49,935 nucleotides of DNA from Alphaproteobacteria bacterium (GCA_016869515.1 VGDZ01000016.1:1-49935), one strand, 5' to 3'; numbered from the stretch's first letter, positions 28,988 to 38,728 are shown. Numbers and translations are program-made. Notes: a model not told the origin generated them from the letters alone.

Positions 28988-29930
28988 GGCCGCGCCAGCG
29001 GCGGATCGCGCCGATCAGCCCCTCGGGCAGGAAGCGCAGCATCAGGATCAGCAGCAGGCCTTGCAGGATCAGGTTCAGCCCCGGCTGCGGCCCCATCGCC
29101 GCCTTGGCCGCCTCGCCCAAGCCGTGCAGCGCGATCGCGCCCAAGAGCGGTCCCAGCATGGTGCCGGCGCCGCCGACGATCGGACCCAGCAGCGCCTCGA
29201 CCGAGATCGCCGGGCCGAAGGCGCTGCCGGCGTCGACGAACAAGAGATACTGGGCGTAGAACACGCCCACCGCTGCCGCCAGCGCCGCCGACAGCACGAT
29301 CGCGCCCAGCTTGATGCGGAACACGTCGATGCCCAGCGCCTTGGCGGCCTCCTCGTTCTCGCGGATCGCCACCAGATAGGCGCCGAAGCGCGAGCGCTCG
29401 ATCATGGCCGAGGCGGCGAGGCCGATCCCGACCAAGGCCAGTGCGGCGTAATAAAACGCGAAGCGGCTTGGGAATTGGAGATTGATCGGACGCTGGTCGA
29501 GCGGAATCAACATGCCGAAACCGGCGCCGGTGAAGGCGAAGGACGACACCAGAATGCGGAACACCTCGGCGAAAGCCAGCGTCACCAGCGCGAAATAGGA
29601 GCCGCGCAGGCCGTAGCGAAAACTGACTCCGCCGATGAACAGCCCGACCAGGGCGCCGAGGCCGATCGCCGCCGGCGCCGCCAGCAGGGCCGGCACGCCC
29701 AACTTGATCTGCAAAACGGCGGTGCCATAGGCGCCGGTGCCGAAGAATACCGCGTGCCCGAAACTCGACTGGCCGCCATAGCCGCCCAGCACGTTCCAGG
29801 CGATGCCCAGCGCCGCGAACATCAGGGTGTTGATCCAGAAATTCAGCCAGGCGTTCGACGCCACCGCATGCGGCAGCGCCAGCGCGACCAGGAGGCCGAC
29901 CGTCCAGAGGACGACGAGGCGCGGATTCAT
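28980..29930 (-). CDS. livM: Branched-chain amino acid-type ABC transporter permease LivM (operon 1)
   Basis: The 316-residue permease has 8-10 membrane helices and the LivM hallmark sequence GGYGGQSSFGHAVFFGTGAYG near the N-terminus, FRYGLRGSYFALVTLAFAEVFRIL, and the EAA-like RENEEAAKALGIDVFRIKLGA loop that contacts the ATPases. The start codon overlaps the livH stop by 4 nt; the longer frame through livH is rejected. It forms the translocation pore with LivH. Confidence 0.94.
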
Positions 29931-30802
29931 GCGCTTTTCCCGCCGAACAGTCCGGTCGGCCGGAACAGCAGGATCAAGATGAAAATGGCGAATATGCCGA
30001 TCTGGCCCAGGCTCTCGCCCAGGAACAGGCCGCACAGCGTCTCGACCACGCCCAGCACCAGCCCGCCGATCAGCGCGCCCTCCATGCTGCCCATGCCGCC
30101 CAGCACCACCGTGGTGAAAGCCACCAGCACGAAGGCATGGCCGACCTGGGGCGTGACGTAGAAGGTCGGCAGCAAGAGACAGGCGGCGACCGCGACGCAG
30201 GCCGTGCCCAGGCCGAAGCACATGGCGTAGACATGGCGGACGTCGATCCCGACCAGTTGCGCACCCAGCCGCTCCTTGGCGACGGCGCGGATGGCGCGGC
30301 CGAGATCGGTGCGGGCGAGGAACAGCCACAGCAGGCCCGCCGCCGCCAGCGCCGCCACGAACGCCACCGCCCGCGGCAGCGGGATCAGCGCCAGCTTGAG
30401 ATCGATCACCGCGAAGGCGTAGGGCAGGTCGACCGTGCGCGTGCTCGAGGTCCACAGCGCCAGCGCCAGGTTGTCGATCACGATCGACAGCCCCAGCGTC
30501 ACCATCAGGATCATCGAATCCTGGCCGTGGCTGGCGGGCCAGATCACGCCGCGCTGCAGGACGTAGCCCAGCGCGAAGAAGGCCGGCCCCAGCACGAACA
30601 CCGCGGCGTAGGGATCGATCCCCCACAGCGTCTTGAGGAAAAAGGCGGCGTAAAGCGCCAGCATCAACAGGCTGCCATGGGCGAAGTTGATGATGTGCAA
30701 GACGCCGTAGATCAGCGTCAGGCCGAGCGCCACCAGGGCGTAGATCGCCCCGGTGGTCAGCCCGGCCAAGACGGCGGGTACGACGATCCCAAGCTCGCCC
30801 AT
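29927..30802 (-). CDS. livH: Branched-chain amino acid-type ABC transporter permease LivH (operon 1)
   Basis: The 291-residue permease matches LivH: GLTTGAIYALVALGLTLIYGVLHIINFAHG at the N-terminus, an AIRAVAKERLGAQLVGIDVRHVY coupling loop, and VVLGGMGSMEGALIGGLVLGVVE near the C-terminus. It has about eight membrane segments. The ATG at 30802 lies 28 nt after the livK stop. Together with LivM it forms the inner-membrane channel of the first Liv-type importer. Confidence 0.95.
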   Translation of the reverse strand: MGELGIVVPAVLAGLTTGAIYALVALGLTLIYGVLHIINFAHGSLLMLALYAAFFLKTLWGIDPYAAVFVLGPAFFALGYVLQRGVIWPASHGQDSMILMVTLGLSIVIDNLALALWTSSTRTVDLPYAFAVIDLKLALIPLPRAVAFVAALAAAGLLWLFLARTDLGRAIRAVAKERLGAQLVGIDVRHVYAMCFGLGTACVAVAACLLLPTFYVTPQVGHAFVLVAFTTVVLGGMGSMEGALIGGLVLGVVETLCGLFLGESLGQIGIFAIFILILLFRPTGLFGGKSA

Positions 30803-30830
30803 GCGCCGCCTGGGCGGCGGATGTCCGCGA

Positions 30831-32051
30831 TCAGCTCTTGGGCGGCACCGGGAACACCGGCTGGGCCGAGGCGAAGGCGCGCGGGAAGATCACCTCGATG
30901 CGCTGACCGACGATCTGGGTGTTGACCGCTTGGGCGCCCTCGTTCTGGCCGTTGACGAACTTGGTCGGGCCGTAGGGCATGATGTGCCGATCGAAGGTCG
31001 AGGCGGCCAAGGCAGCAGTCACCTTGGCGCGGTCGGTCGAACCGGCGCGGTCGATGGCTTCGGCCAGGACGTGCATGCAGGCGTGGTTCAGCATCACCTC
31101 GTAGGTCAGGTCGACGCCCTTGGCCTCGACCGCGCGCTGGAAGGCCTGGGATTGCGGCTTGCGCGGATCGAACCAGTGATTGACGTCCATGATGTGCTGG
31201 GCGTCGGCGTTGTGCTCCTTGACGAACTTGATGTTCGAGGCGCCGCCGCCCAACACGGCGTAGACCGCCTTGGGGTTGACCCGCTGCTGGCGCAGCGTGC
31301 GCGCGAACAGCACGAATTCGTTCAGGTAGTTGGACGGAATCACCAGGTCCGGATTCGCGCTCTTGATCTTGAGCACGATGTTGGTGAAGTCGCGATGCGG
31401 GGTGGGGTGGGCTTCGGTGCCGACCACCTCGAAGCCGCGCTTGGGCAGTTCGGTTGCCATCAGCTTGGCCATGCCGCCGCCGAAGGCGCCGTCCTCGTGG
31501 ACCAGGAACACGGTCTTGGCCGGCTTGCCGGCGGCGTCGTTGATCGCCGCCAGATTGTCCAGCGCGCCGCCGGTGATCTTGCCGAAGCCCGGGCCGAAGC
31601 GGAAGGTGTTGGTCAGGCCGCGCTGCACGATCTGATCGACCACGCCGACATCGACCAGGAAGGGGATGCCGAAGCGCGCCGCTTCCTGCGTGGTCGGCAG
31701 CGCGATGCCGGAAGCGAAGGGACCCTGGATCGCGACCACGCCGGCCTCGTTCAGCTTGGCGACTTCGGCCACGCCGGCCGGACCCGAAGGCGCATCGGCC
31801 AGCACCGGCTCGATCTTGGCGCCGCCCAGGCCCTTGAGGCCGCCGGCGGCGTTGATCTCGTCGATCGCGATCTGGGCGCCGTGGCGCCCCTGGATGCCGC
31901 TATAGGACAGGCCACCGGTGACGGGGTGCAGCACGCCGATCTTGACCGTGCGCGCCTGGGCGCCCAGCAGGGCCGGAAAGCCCATCAAGGCGGCCGCGGC
32001 GGTGCCGGCGGCCAGGACATGACGGCGGGTTGCGAGCGGGCGTTTGGACAT
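30831..32051 (-). CDS. Branched-chain amino acid-type ABC transporter substrate-binding protein (operon 1)
   Basis: The 406-residue periplasmic receptor has a signal of Tat-like form (ATRRHVLAAGTAAAALMG, cleavage near LLGAQA) and a periplasmic-binding fold type I with IGVLHPVTGGLSYSGIQGRHGAQIAIDEINAAGG and VHEDGAFGGGMAKL. The start at 32051 has a GGGGGA ribosome-binding site at a good distance and is preferred over the ATG at 32072. It is the first gene of a ten-gene minus-strand run ending with the SDR. The ligand may be an amino acid, amide or aromatic acid. Confidence 0.92.
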   Translation of the reverse strand: MSKRPLATRRHVLAAGTAAAALMGFPALLGAQARTVKIGVLHPVTGGLSYSGIQGRHGAQIAIDEINAAGGLKGLGGAKIEPVLADAPSGPAGVAEVAKLNEAGVVAIQGPFASGIALPTTQEAARFGIPFLVDVGVVDQIVQRGLTNTFRFGPGFGKITGGALDNLAAINDAAGKPAKTVFLVHEDGAFGGGMAKLMATELPKRGFEVVGTEAHPTPHRDFTNIVLKIKSANPDLVIPSNYLNEFVLFARTLRQQRVNPKAVYAVLGGGASNIKFVKEHNADAQHIMDVNHWFDPRKPQSQAFQRAVEAKGVDLTYEVMLNHACMHVLAEAIDRAGSTDRAKVTAALAASTFDRHIMPYGPTKFVNGQNEGAQAVNTQIVGQRIEVIFPRAFASAQPVFPVPPKS

Positions 32052-32137
32052 GGTTTCCCCCAGGTTTGGCATCGCGCAGGCGCGCGTTGTGATCTAACCT
32101 TAGCCAAGTCGCGTCCGGCGGAAAAGCATTACTCGAC

Positions 32138-33316
32138 ATGGCCGAAAGCTTCGATGTGGTGATCGCCGGCGGGGCGGCGATGGGCAGCTCGGTGGCTTAT
32201 CACCTGGCGGCCGATCCGGCCTTTCGCGGCCGCGTGCTGGTGGTCGAGAAGGACCCGAGCTATCGGTTCTGTGCCTCGGCGCTTTCCGCCAGTTCGATCC
32301 GTCAGCAATTCTCGACCCGGATCAATGTCGCGATTTCGCTTTATGGCATCTCGTTCCTGCGCCGAGCCGACGATCTGCTGGCGGTCGAGGGCCAACGGCC
32401 CTCGCTGGCGCCGCGCGAGGACGGCTATCTGTTCCTGGCCACGTCGGAGGGGCGTTCGGTCCTGGCCGAGAATCATGCGCTGCAGACCGAGATTGGCGCC
32501 GACATCCTGTGGCACGAGCCGGCCGACCTCGGCGCGCGCTTTCCCTGGCTGGCGACAGAGGGAGTCTCGGCCGGCTGCTGGGGCCGGAGCGGCGAGGGCT
32601 GGTTCGATGGTTACGGGCTGATGATGGCCTTCCGCGCCAAGGCACGCGCGCTGGGGGTCGCATATCGCGCGGGCGAGGTGGTCGACGTGGTGCGGGCCGG
32701 GAACCGCGTCGCCGCCGTCGTTTTGGCCGATGGCAGCCGCATCGGCTGCGGGGCTGTGGTCAATTGTGCCGGAACCGGCGGCCGCGCCCTGGCGGCGCGG
32801 GCCGGGATCGAACTGCCGGTCCATGCCAAGAAGCGGATGGTGTTTACCTTCAAGTGCCGCGACGAATTGCTCGGCTTTCCCCTGTTGATCGACCCCAGCG
32901 GCGTTTGGGTGCGTCCCGAAAGCGACGGCTATATCTGCGGCACCGCCCCGCCGCCCGACAACGATCCCGATGCGGTCGATTTCGAAGTCGATCACGGATT
33001 CTTCGACGAGGCGGTGTGGCCGGTTTTGGCGGCGCGAGTACCGGCCTTCGAGGCGATCCGTCCGGGTCGCGCCTGGGCCGGCCATTACGACATGTGCCTG
33101 TTCGACCACAACGCCTTCGTCGGCGGCGCCGGCGAGCCGGCGAATTTCTATCTCGCTAACGGATTTTCGGGGCATGGACTTCAACAGTCGCCGGCGGTGG
33201 GCCGCGGCCTAGCCGAACTCATCGTCCATGGCCGCTATGTCAGTCTCGATTTGTCGCCGCTGGGCTACGAAAGATTGCGCCTCGGTCGACCGCTGATCGA
33301 ACGCAACGTGGTTTAG
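32138..33316 (+). CDS. FAD-dependent oxidoreductase, DAO/sarcosine-oxidase type
   Basis: The 392-residue flavoprotein has an N-terminal FAD fold (VVIAGGAAMGSSVAYHL, with VVEKD downstream), a DAO-type catalytic domain and the C-terminal NGFSGHGLQQSPAVGRGLAELI motif shared with FOXRED1 and glycine/sarcosine oxidases. The substrate is probably an N-substituted or D-amino acid. It diverges from the livK gene across 86 nt, and a shared regulatory region is likely. Its stop is 2 nt from the convergent aspartate dehydrogenase stop. That position, between two amino-acid-type importers, suggests it oxidises something they bring in, an inference. Confidence 0.88.
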   Translation: MAESFDVVIAGGAAMGSSVAYHLAADPAFRGRVLVVEKDPSYRFCASALSASSIRQQFSTRINVAISLYGISFLRRADDLLAVEGQRPSLAPREDGYLFLATSEGRSVLAENHALQTEIGADILWHEPADLGARFPWLATEGVSAGCWGRSGEGWFDGYGLMMAFRAKARALGVAYRAGEVVDVVRAGNRVAAVVLADGSRIGCGAVVNCAGTGGRALAARAGIELPVHAKKRMVFTFKCRDELLGFPLLIDPSGVWVRPESDGYICGTAPPPDNDPDAVDFEVDHGFFDEAVWPVLAARVPAFEAIRPGRAWAGHYDMCLFDHNAFVGGAGEPANFYLANGFSGHGLQQSPAVGRGLAELIVHGRYVSLDLSPLGYERLRLGRPLIERNVV

Positions 33317-33318
33317 GA

Positions 33319-34116
33319 TCAGGCGCCGATCACCAACGGGCTGGCGAGCTGGCGCAGGGTCTTGACCACCGACATGGCGACGTTGCGCCCGGTCTTGGGA
33401 TTCTCGGGCGTCGGCAGCACGTCCTCGCGAAAGCTGAACTTGCCGAAGGCGCCCTGGGCCTCGATTTCGCAGACATGGGCGGTGACGGTCGGATCGGCCA
33501 CCACCACCACCCGCGTGCGGTCGAGGCCGATGCCGGCCAGCGCCGTCGCCGCCGAGATGTTGATGTTCTGGGGGTAGAGCTTGGCGCCCTGGCGCACCGG
33601 CCCGTCGTAGAGCACATGCGGCCGATCCAGCCGATCCAGATCGACCAACGTCTCGCCCGGCGTTCCCTTCCAGGCCAAGGGCGCCTTGCGCACGGTGATG
33701 GTGACGGCATCGAGCCCGCCGACCGCGACCCCGGCCAGGATGTCGAGCGCGCCGATCCCGGCCGATGGCAGGATCAGGCGCTTGCCCGAACGCCGCGCGG
33801 CGGCAAGACAGCGATCCAGCAGCGCATCGTCGGCGAAGGCGCCGACCGAGGTGGCCAGGAAATCGGCGCCGGATTCGAGACAGCGCACGGCATGGTCGCG
33901 CACCGCCTGATGGCCGGCGCCCTCCAGCACCGCCTCGGGCCGCGCGGCGAAAAAGCGCTCGGCATCGGCGGTGATCGGCGGCGGTCCGGCCTCCTCGCGC
34001 GGGCGCTTGACCAGGATCGCCACCAGCTCGATGCCGGGCAGGGCGCCATGGCGGGCGAAATCCAGCACGTATTTGCCGATGCCGCCCAGGCCGATCATGC
34101 CGACGCGCAAAGTCAT
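33319..34116 (-). CDS. nadX: L-aspartate dehydrogenase-like protein (NadX family)
   Basis: The 265-residue NAD(P)-binding protein begins with MIGLGGIGKYVLDFARHG and carries DUF108 hallmarks: LPSAGIGALDIL, KAPLAWKGTP, LYPQNINISAATALAGIGLDRT and a FSFREDVLPTPENPKTGRNVAMSVVKTL ending. This family oxidises L-aspartate to iminoaspartate or oxaloacetate plus ammonia. Here nicotinamide synthesis genes are absent, so amino-acid catabolism is more likely. Its start overlaps the livM2 stop by 4 nt, which makes it the terminal gene of the second Liv operon. Confidence 0.88.
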   Translation of the reverse strand: MTLRVGMIGLGGIGKYVLDFARHGALPGIELVAILVKRPREEAGPPPITADAERFFAARPEAVLEGAGHQAVRDHAVRCLESGADFLATSVGAFADDALLDRCLAAARRSGKRLILPSAGIGALDILAGVAVGGLDAVTITVRKAPLAWKGTPGETLVDLDRLDRPHVLYDGPVRQGAKLYPQNINISAATALAGIGLDRTRVVVVADPTVTAHVCEIEAQGAFGKFSFREDVLPTPENPKTGRNVAMSVVKTLRQLASPLVIGA

Positions 34117-35090
34117 GCCTTGGCCCCTCGCGCCCGCAGGCGTTCTTCGATCAGGCCGACGATGCCGCGCGGCATGAAAATGATGAACAGGATCAGCAGC
34201 ACGCCGTAGATGGTGTTGGCGGCGCCGATCAAGGTGGTGCCGAAAGCGATGCGCAGCGCTTCGGTCAGCACCAGCGTCAGCACCGCGCCCACGGTCGGCC
34301 CGAGCATGGCGTACATGCCGCCGGCGATGGCGGCGAACACGATCTGCAGCGAAATGCCGATGCCGGCATGGGTCTCGGGGTTGAGGTATTGCAGGTATTG
34401 ACCCATGGCGGCGCCGCCGAGCGCGGTCAGCGCCGCCGAGATCAGCGTCACCTCGAGCTTGAGCCGGGTGACGCCGATGCCGATGGCGGCGGCGGCGGTC
34501 TCGTCCTCGGCGATCGCCTCCAGCGCCGGATTGCGCATGCTGCGATCGACCGCCCGCCATGCCCACAGCCCGAACAGCCACAGCCCCAGGCCGATCCAGA
34601 AGAAATAGGCCTTGTCGACGAATTGCAGCGCCCACCAACTGTGGCCGCCCGGCACCGGCTTCGGCGTCATGCCGAGCGATCCGCCGGTGATGTCGCGCGC
34701 GGCGATGATCGACAGACGCGCCACCTCGGTCAGCGCCAGCGTCACCAGCGCGAAGTAATGCCCCACCACTTTGAGCCGGAAACAGGGCCAGCCGATCACC
34801 AACGCCGACAGCACCGCCAGCAGGACGCCGAGCGGGATGCCCAGCCAAGGCGTCACGCCGTAGAGATTCCACAACAGCGCCGGAACGTACATGCCGATGC
34901 CGAGGAAGGCGCCATGGCCCAGCGACACCAGCCCGAAGCGCCCCATGATCGACCAGGCGGTGTAGATGAAGCTCCACAGCAGGATCTGCACCGCCATGTG
35001 CATGACGTAGCTGGGCGGGCCGAACAGCGGCACCAATGCCAGTGCCAGCGCCGCCGCGCCCAGGGGCAGAAACCGGCCGCGATCGCTCAT
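34113..35090 (-). CDS. livM: Branched-chain amino acid-type ABC transporter permease LivM (operon 2)
   Basis: The 325-residue permease has the LivM motif MGRFGLVSLGHGAFLGIGMY, FRLKVVGHYFALVTLALTEVARL and the coupling loop AIAEDETAAAAIGIGVTRLKLE. About nine membrane segments are visible. Start overlaps the livH2 stop by 4 nt, stop overlaps the aspartate dehydrogenase start. It diverges clearly from the operon 1 permease, so the two operons are not recent duplicates. Confidence 0.93.
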   Translation of the reverse strand: MSDRGRFLPLGAAALALALVPLFGPPSYVMHMAVQILLWSFIYTAWSIMGRFGLVSLGHGAFLGIGMYVPALLWNLYGVTPWLGIPLGVLLAVLSALVIGWPCFRLKVVGHYFALVTLALTEVARLSIIAARDITGGSLGMTPKPVPGGHSWWALQFVDKAYFFWIGLGLWLFGLWAWRAVDRSMRNPALEAIAEDETAAAAIGIGVTRLKLEVTLISAALTALGGAAMGQYLQYLNPETHAGIGISLQIVFAAIAGGMYAMLGPTVGAVLTLVLTEALRIAFGTTLIGAANTIYGVLLILFIIFMPRGIVGLIEERLRARGAKA

Positions 35091-35941
35091 TTGCTGAACA
35101 GCCCTTGCGGCTTGACGAACATCAGCACGATGAAAAAGACGAAAGCCAGCACGTAGCTCATCTCGATCGAGAAGAAGAACCCGCCGACCGAAATGATCTG
35201 GGCCATGATGAAGGCGGCGACGAAGCCGCCCAACAGATTGCCCAATCCGCCCAACACGCAGATCATGAAGGTGATCGGGCCGAAGCTGAGGCCGATGTAG
35301 GGGTGGACGTCGTATTGCAGCACCAGAAGGCACGCCGCCAGCCCGGCTAGTCCACCGCCCAGCGCGCTGACGATCAGGTAGACCCGTTTCGGCTCGACGC
35401 CCATCAGGCCCATGATCTGGCGGTCCTGGGCGATGGCGCGGATGGCGGTGCCGGTGAAGGTGCGCGACAGGAACAGCCACAGCAGGATCGCGCCCAGCAC
35501 GGCGACGACGAACGCCATCAGCCGGGCATAGGAGAGGAACATGTCGCCGATCTCGATGATCGGCAGCTTGAGGCCGATGTTGCGGAAATTGGTGCCGAAC
35601 AGAAGCGTCGCCAGGCTTTGCAGGAAGAACAGCAGCCCGCCGGTGGCCAGCAGCTGGTTGATCGGCGCGGTGTCGAGGATCGGCGCGATGATCAGGCGAT
35701 GCACCAGCACGCCGGCCAGGGCCACGCCCAGGATCGCCACCGCGCAGGCCGCCAGCAGCGGCCAGCCGTAGAACACGTGCAGCCAGTAGATCGCGTACAT
35801 GCCGATCATCACCAGCTCGGCATAGGCGATCCACACCACGTCGATCACGCCGAAGATCAAATTGAGCCCCAACGCCAGCAGCGCCAGCACCCCGCCCAGC
35901 AGGATGCCGTTGACGATCGCCTCGAGCAGGAAGATGTCCAT
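35087..35941 (-). CDS. livH: Branched-chain amino acid-type ABC transporter permease LivH (operon 2)
   Basis: The 284-residue permease has the LivH pattern GILLGGVLALLALGLNLIFGVIDVVWIAYAE, the coupling loop AIRAIAQDRQIMGLMGVEPKRVY and VLGGLGNLLGGFVAAF near the end. The VVWIAYAE reading replaces the usual INFAHG-type motif, suggesting a divergent substrate group. The ATG at 35941 is 2 nt from the livF2 stop. Confidence 0.92.
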   Translation of the reverse strand: MDIFLLEAIVNGILLGGVLALLALGLNLIFGVIDVVWIAYAELVMIGMYAIYWLHVFYGWPLLAACAVAILGVALAGVLVHRLIIAPILDTAPINQLLATGGLLFFLQSLATLLFGTNFRNIGLKLPIIEIGDMFLSYARLMAFVVAVLGAILLWLFLSRTFTGTAIRAIAQDRQIMGLMGVEPKRVYLIVSALGGGLAGLAACLLVLQYDVHPYIGLSFGPITFMICVLGGLGNLLGGFVAAFIMAQIISVGGFFFSIEMSYVLAFVFFIVLMFVKPQGLFSK

Positions 35942-35943
35942 CG

Positions 35944-36666
35944 TCACATCCCGAGATAGGCGCGTTGGATGTCGGGATTGGCGCGCAGCTCGGCCGCCGT
36001 GCCCGACATGCGGATGCGACCGACGTCCAACAGATAGGCGCGATCGACCAGCTCCAGCATCTGGCGAACGTTCTGCTCGACGATCAAGACGGTGAAGCCC
36101 TCGGCGCGGATGCGCCGCACCAGCGCGAACACCTGCTCGACCACCACCGGCGCCAGCCCAGCCGAAGGCTCGTCCATCAACAACAGCCGCGGCCCCGACA
36201 TCAGGGCCCGGCCGATGGCGCACATCTGCTGCTCGCCGCCCGACAGCGTGCCGGCCAGCTGATGCTGGCGCTCCTTGAGCCGCGGAAACAGCTCGTAGAC
36301 CCAGGCCAGGCGCTCGGCGTAACGGCCCCGCGCCGCCGGCACGAAGGCGCCCATGCGCAGATTGTCGGCGACGCTCAACGCCGGGAACAGCCGGCGGTTC
36401 TCGGGCACGTGGGCGATGCCGCCGGCGACGATGCGATGCGCCGGCCAGCCGCCGACCTGCTGGCCCTCGAAGGCGATGCGGCCCTGGCGCGGCGGGATCA
36501 GGCCCGAGATCACCCGCATCAGCGTGGTCTTGCCGGCGCCGTTGGGTCCGACCACGCCGATCGCCTCGCCGGGGGCGACCGTCAGCGATACCCCGAACAG
36601 CGCCTGGAAACCGCCATAGGCGGCCGAGACCCCGTCCAGCGCCAACATCGGCTGGGGTTCAGCCAT
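35944..36666 (-). CDS. livF: Branched-chain amino acid-type ABC transporter ATPase LivF (operon 2)
   Basis: The 240-residue ATPase has Walker A GPNGAGKTT, HVPENRRLFPALSV, the canonical signature LSGGEQQMCAIGRAL and Walker B LLLMDEPSAGLAP. The VPEN/VPEG region and the YLLDVGRI ending identify it as LivF rather than LivG. It overlaps the livG2 stop by 8 nt. Confidence 0.93.
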   Translation of the reverse strand: MAEPQPMLALDGVSAAYGGFQALFGVSLTVAPGEAIGVVGPNGAGKTTLMRVISGLIPPRQGRIAFEGQQVGGWPAHRIVAGGIAHVPENRRLFPALSVADNLRMGAFVPAARGRYAERLAWVYELFPRLKERQHQLAGTLSGGEQQMCAIGRALMSGPRLLLMDEPSAGLAPVVVEQVFALVRRIRAEGFTVLIVEQNVRQMLELVDRAYLLDVGRIRMSGTAAELRANPDIQRAYLGM

Positions 36667-37387
36667 GTCCCGCGCTTCCGAGATAGACTTCGATCACGCG
36701 CGGATCGCGCGCCACCTCGGCCGGCTTGCCCTCGGCGATCTTTTCGCCGTGGTCGAGCACGATAACCCGGTCGACCACCTTCATCAGCACGCCCATGATG
36801 TGCTCGACCCAGATGATGGTGATGCCCATCTCGCCGCGAATGCGCCGCAGCAGCTCCGCCGCCTGATCCATCTCGCCGGCATCGAGTCCGCCCAGGCTCT
36901 CGTCGGCCAGCAGCAATTTGGGCTGCGTCGCCAGCGCCCGCGCCAGTTCGAGCTTTTTCAGCCCGGCTGCGCCCAACCCATCGGCCATGGCGTCCTGGTC
37001 GCTCGGCAATCCGACCAGCGCCAATACCCGCCGCGCCTCGGCCCGTGCCTCCTCGCGCGCAATCGCCTGGTTGCGGCCGTAATAGGCCGCGACTGCGACG
37101 TTGTCGCAGAGGCTCAGCTTGCGAAACGGGCGCGGAATCTGGAAGGTGCGGCCGATACCGAGATGGCAGATGCGATCGGCGCCGAGGCCGCCGATGTCAT
37201 GCCCTTCGAACAGGATGCGGCCTTCGCTCGGCGGATAGGTGCCGGCGATCAGGTTGAAGGTGGTGCTCTTGCCCGAGCCGTTGGGACCGATCAGGCCCAG
37301 GATCTCGCCGCGCGCGAGCGCGAAGGAAACCTGGCTGACCGCCAGGAATCCTCCGAAGCTCTTGGAGAGACCGGTGACTTCGAGCAA
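36659..37387 (-). CDS. livG: Branched-chain amino acid-type ABC transporter ATPase LivG (operon 2)
   Basis: The 242-residue ATPase has Walker A GPNGSGKST, a LivG-type GIGRTFQIPRPFRKLSL segment, a degenerate signature GAAGLKKLELARALA, Walker B LLLADESLGGLDAGE and the H-loop VEHIM. The Walker B Asp and Glu are both present. It starts 3 nt after the livK2 stop and overlaps livF2 by 8 nt. Confidence 0.92.
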   Translation of the reverse strand: MLEVTGLSKSFGGFLAVSQVSFALARGEILGLIGPNGSGKSTTFNLIAGTYPPSEGRILFEGHDIGGLGADRICHLGIGRTFQIPRPFRKLSLCDNVAVAAYYGRNQAIAREEARAEARRVLALVGLPSDQDAMADGLGAAGLKKLELARALATQPKLLLADESLGGLDAGEMDQAAELLRRIRGEMGITIIWVEHIMGVLMKVVDRVIVLDHGEKIAEGKPAEVARDPRVIEVYLGSAGHG

Positions 37388-37390
37388 TGC

Positions 37391-38698
37391 CTAGCGCAGC
37401 GCGTAGGGCGAGCTGGCCGGCAGCGGCAGCACCGGGTCGATGGTCTTGATCGCGCTCGGCCAGGCGATCTTGGTCTCGCCGCCGACGTATTGCATCACCA
37501 CCGGCGAGGAGCGCTCGTTCTGCCCCGCCATGGCATGGCCCGAGGGGAAGAACTTGACGCCATAGCCCTGGATGGTGCCGCCGGCCGGAATGTCGATCTC
37601 CAGCGCCGCCTTGCGGATGGCCTCGGCGTCCCAGCCGCCATGTTTGGAGATCGCCAGCGGCAGCACCTTGTCGAGCAGGATCCAGGTATTGTTGAAACCC
37701 ATCGAGGTGTGCGGCGGCACTTCCTTGGCGCCGGTCTTGGCCTTGTAGCGATCGACCATGATCTTGGTCAGGTCGCCCAAGCCCGGCGCCAGCGTCTTGG
37801 CATCCAGCAGCTGCGCCGCCACCGGATCGACGTTGTAGAAGTGATCGACGTCCTTGCCGAAGGCCTCGACCAGCTTGTCGATCTGGCCATAGCCGGCGCC
37901 GTGGCCGATCAGCGCCTTGAAGCGCAGCCCGCCCTCGCGCGACTGGCGCAGGAACAAAGTGATGTCGGGATTGTAGCCGGTATGCAGGATGACGTCGGGC
38001 CGGGCGCGCCTAAGCTTGGTGACCAGCGCCGACAGATCGGGCGCGTTGGCGGCATAACCTTCCTTGAGCACGATTTGCAGGCCGCGGGCCTTGGCGCCGG
38101 ACTCGTTGGAACTGGCGACGCCGGTGCCGTAGGGACCGTCCTCGTAGATGATCGCCACCTTGACGTCCTTGGCATCCATGCCCAGCTTGGCCTTGGCGTT
38201 TTCGGCGATGAAGGTGGTCGAGGCCTCGCCGAACTGGTCGGAATGGACCTGCGGGCGGAAGGTGTATTGCAGGTTGCGGCCCTTGAACACGGCCGAGGCG
38301 ACGGCGATGGTGACCCAGAACACCTTCTTCTGGGCGTCGACCTTGGCCGCCAGCGGCACAGCATGGGCCGAGGAATAGACCCCGAGCAGGAAATCGACGT
38401 TTTCCTGCCCCAGCAGCCGCTCGGCTTCGTTGATGGCGACATCGGCCTTGGATTGGGCATCGGCCGAGACAGCTACGACTCGGTGTTTGCCGGCGACGCC
38501 GCCGCGTTCGTTGATCAGGTCGATGGCGATCTGGGTGCCGATCGAGCCGGGGACCGAGCCTGCGGCCGCGAATGGCCCCGACAGGTCGTAGAGCACGCCG
38601 ATGCGGATCGGCTTGGCCGCTTGGCTCCAGCTGGCGAACGGCGCCAGCGCCAAGCCCGCGGTTGCCCCCTGAATGATGCTGCGTCGCGTGCTGCGCAT
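37391..38698 (-). CDS. Branched-chain amino acid-type ABC transporter substrate-binding protein (operon 2)
   Basis: The 435-residue receptor has a signal peptide with a twin-arginine (MRSTRRSIIQGATAGLALAPFASW) and a type I periplasmic-binding fold with IRIGVLYDLSGPFAAAGS, TQIAIDLINERGGVAGK and YEDGPYGTGVASSNE. The ligand is unknown. It lies only 30 nt after btuD on the same strand, so it could be transcribed with the cobalamin genes. It shares the operon's later genes livG2, F2, H2, M2 and the aspartate dehydrogenase. Confidence 0.92.
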   Translation of the reverse strand: MRSTRRSIIQGATAGLALAPFASWSQAAKPIRIGVLYDLSGPFAAAGSVPGSIGTQIAIDLINERGGVAGKHRVVAVSADAQSKADVAINEAERLLGQENVDFLLGVYSSAHAVPLAAKVDAQKKVFWVTIAVASAVFKGRNLQYTFRPQVHSDQFGEASTTFIAENAKAKLGMDAKDVKVAIIYEDGPYGTGVASSNESGAKARGLQIVLKEGYAANAPDLSALVTKLRRARPDVILHTGYNPDITLFLRQSREGGLRFKALIGHGAGYGQIDKLVEAFGKDVDHFYNVDPVAAQLLDAKTLAPGLGDLTKIMVDRYKAKTGAKEVPPHTSMGFNNTWILLDKVLPLAISKHGGWDAEAIRKAALEIDIPAGGTIQGYGVKFFPSGHAMAGQNERSSPVVMQYVGGETKIAWPSAIKTIDPVLPLPASSPYALR

Positions 38699-38728
38699 GG
38701 CGTCCCCCCGGATCGCGTTGTCGCTACG

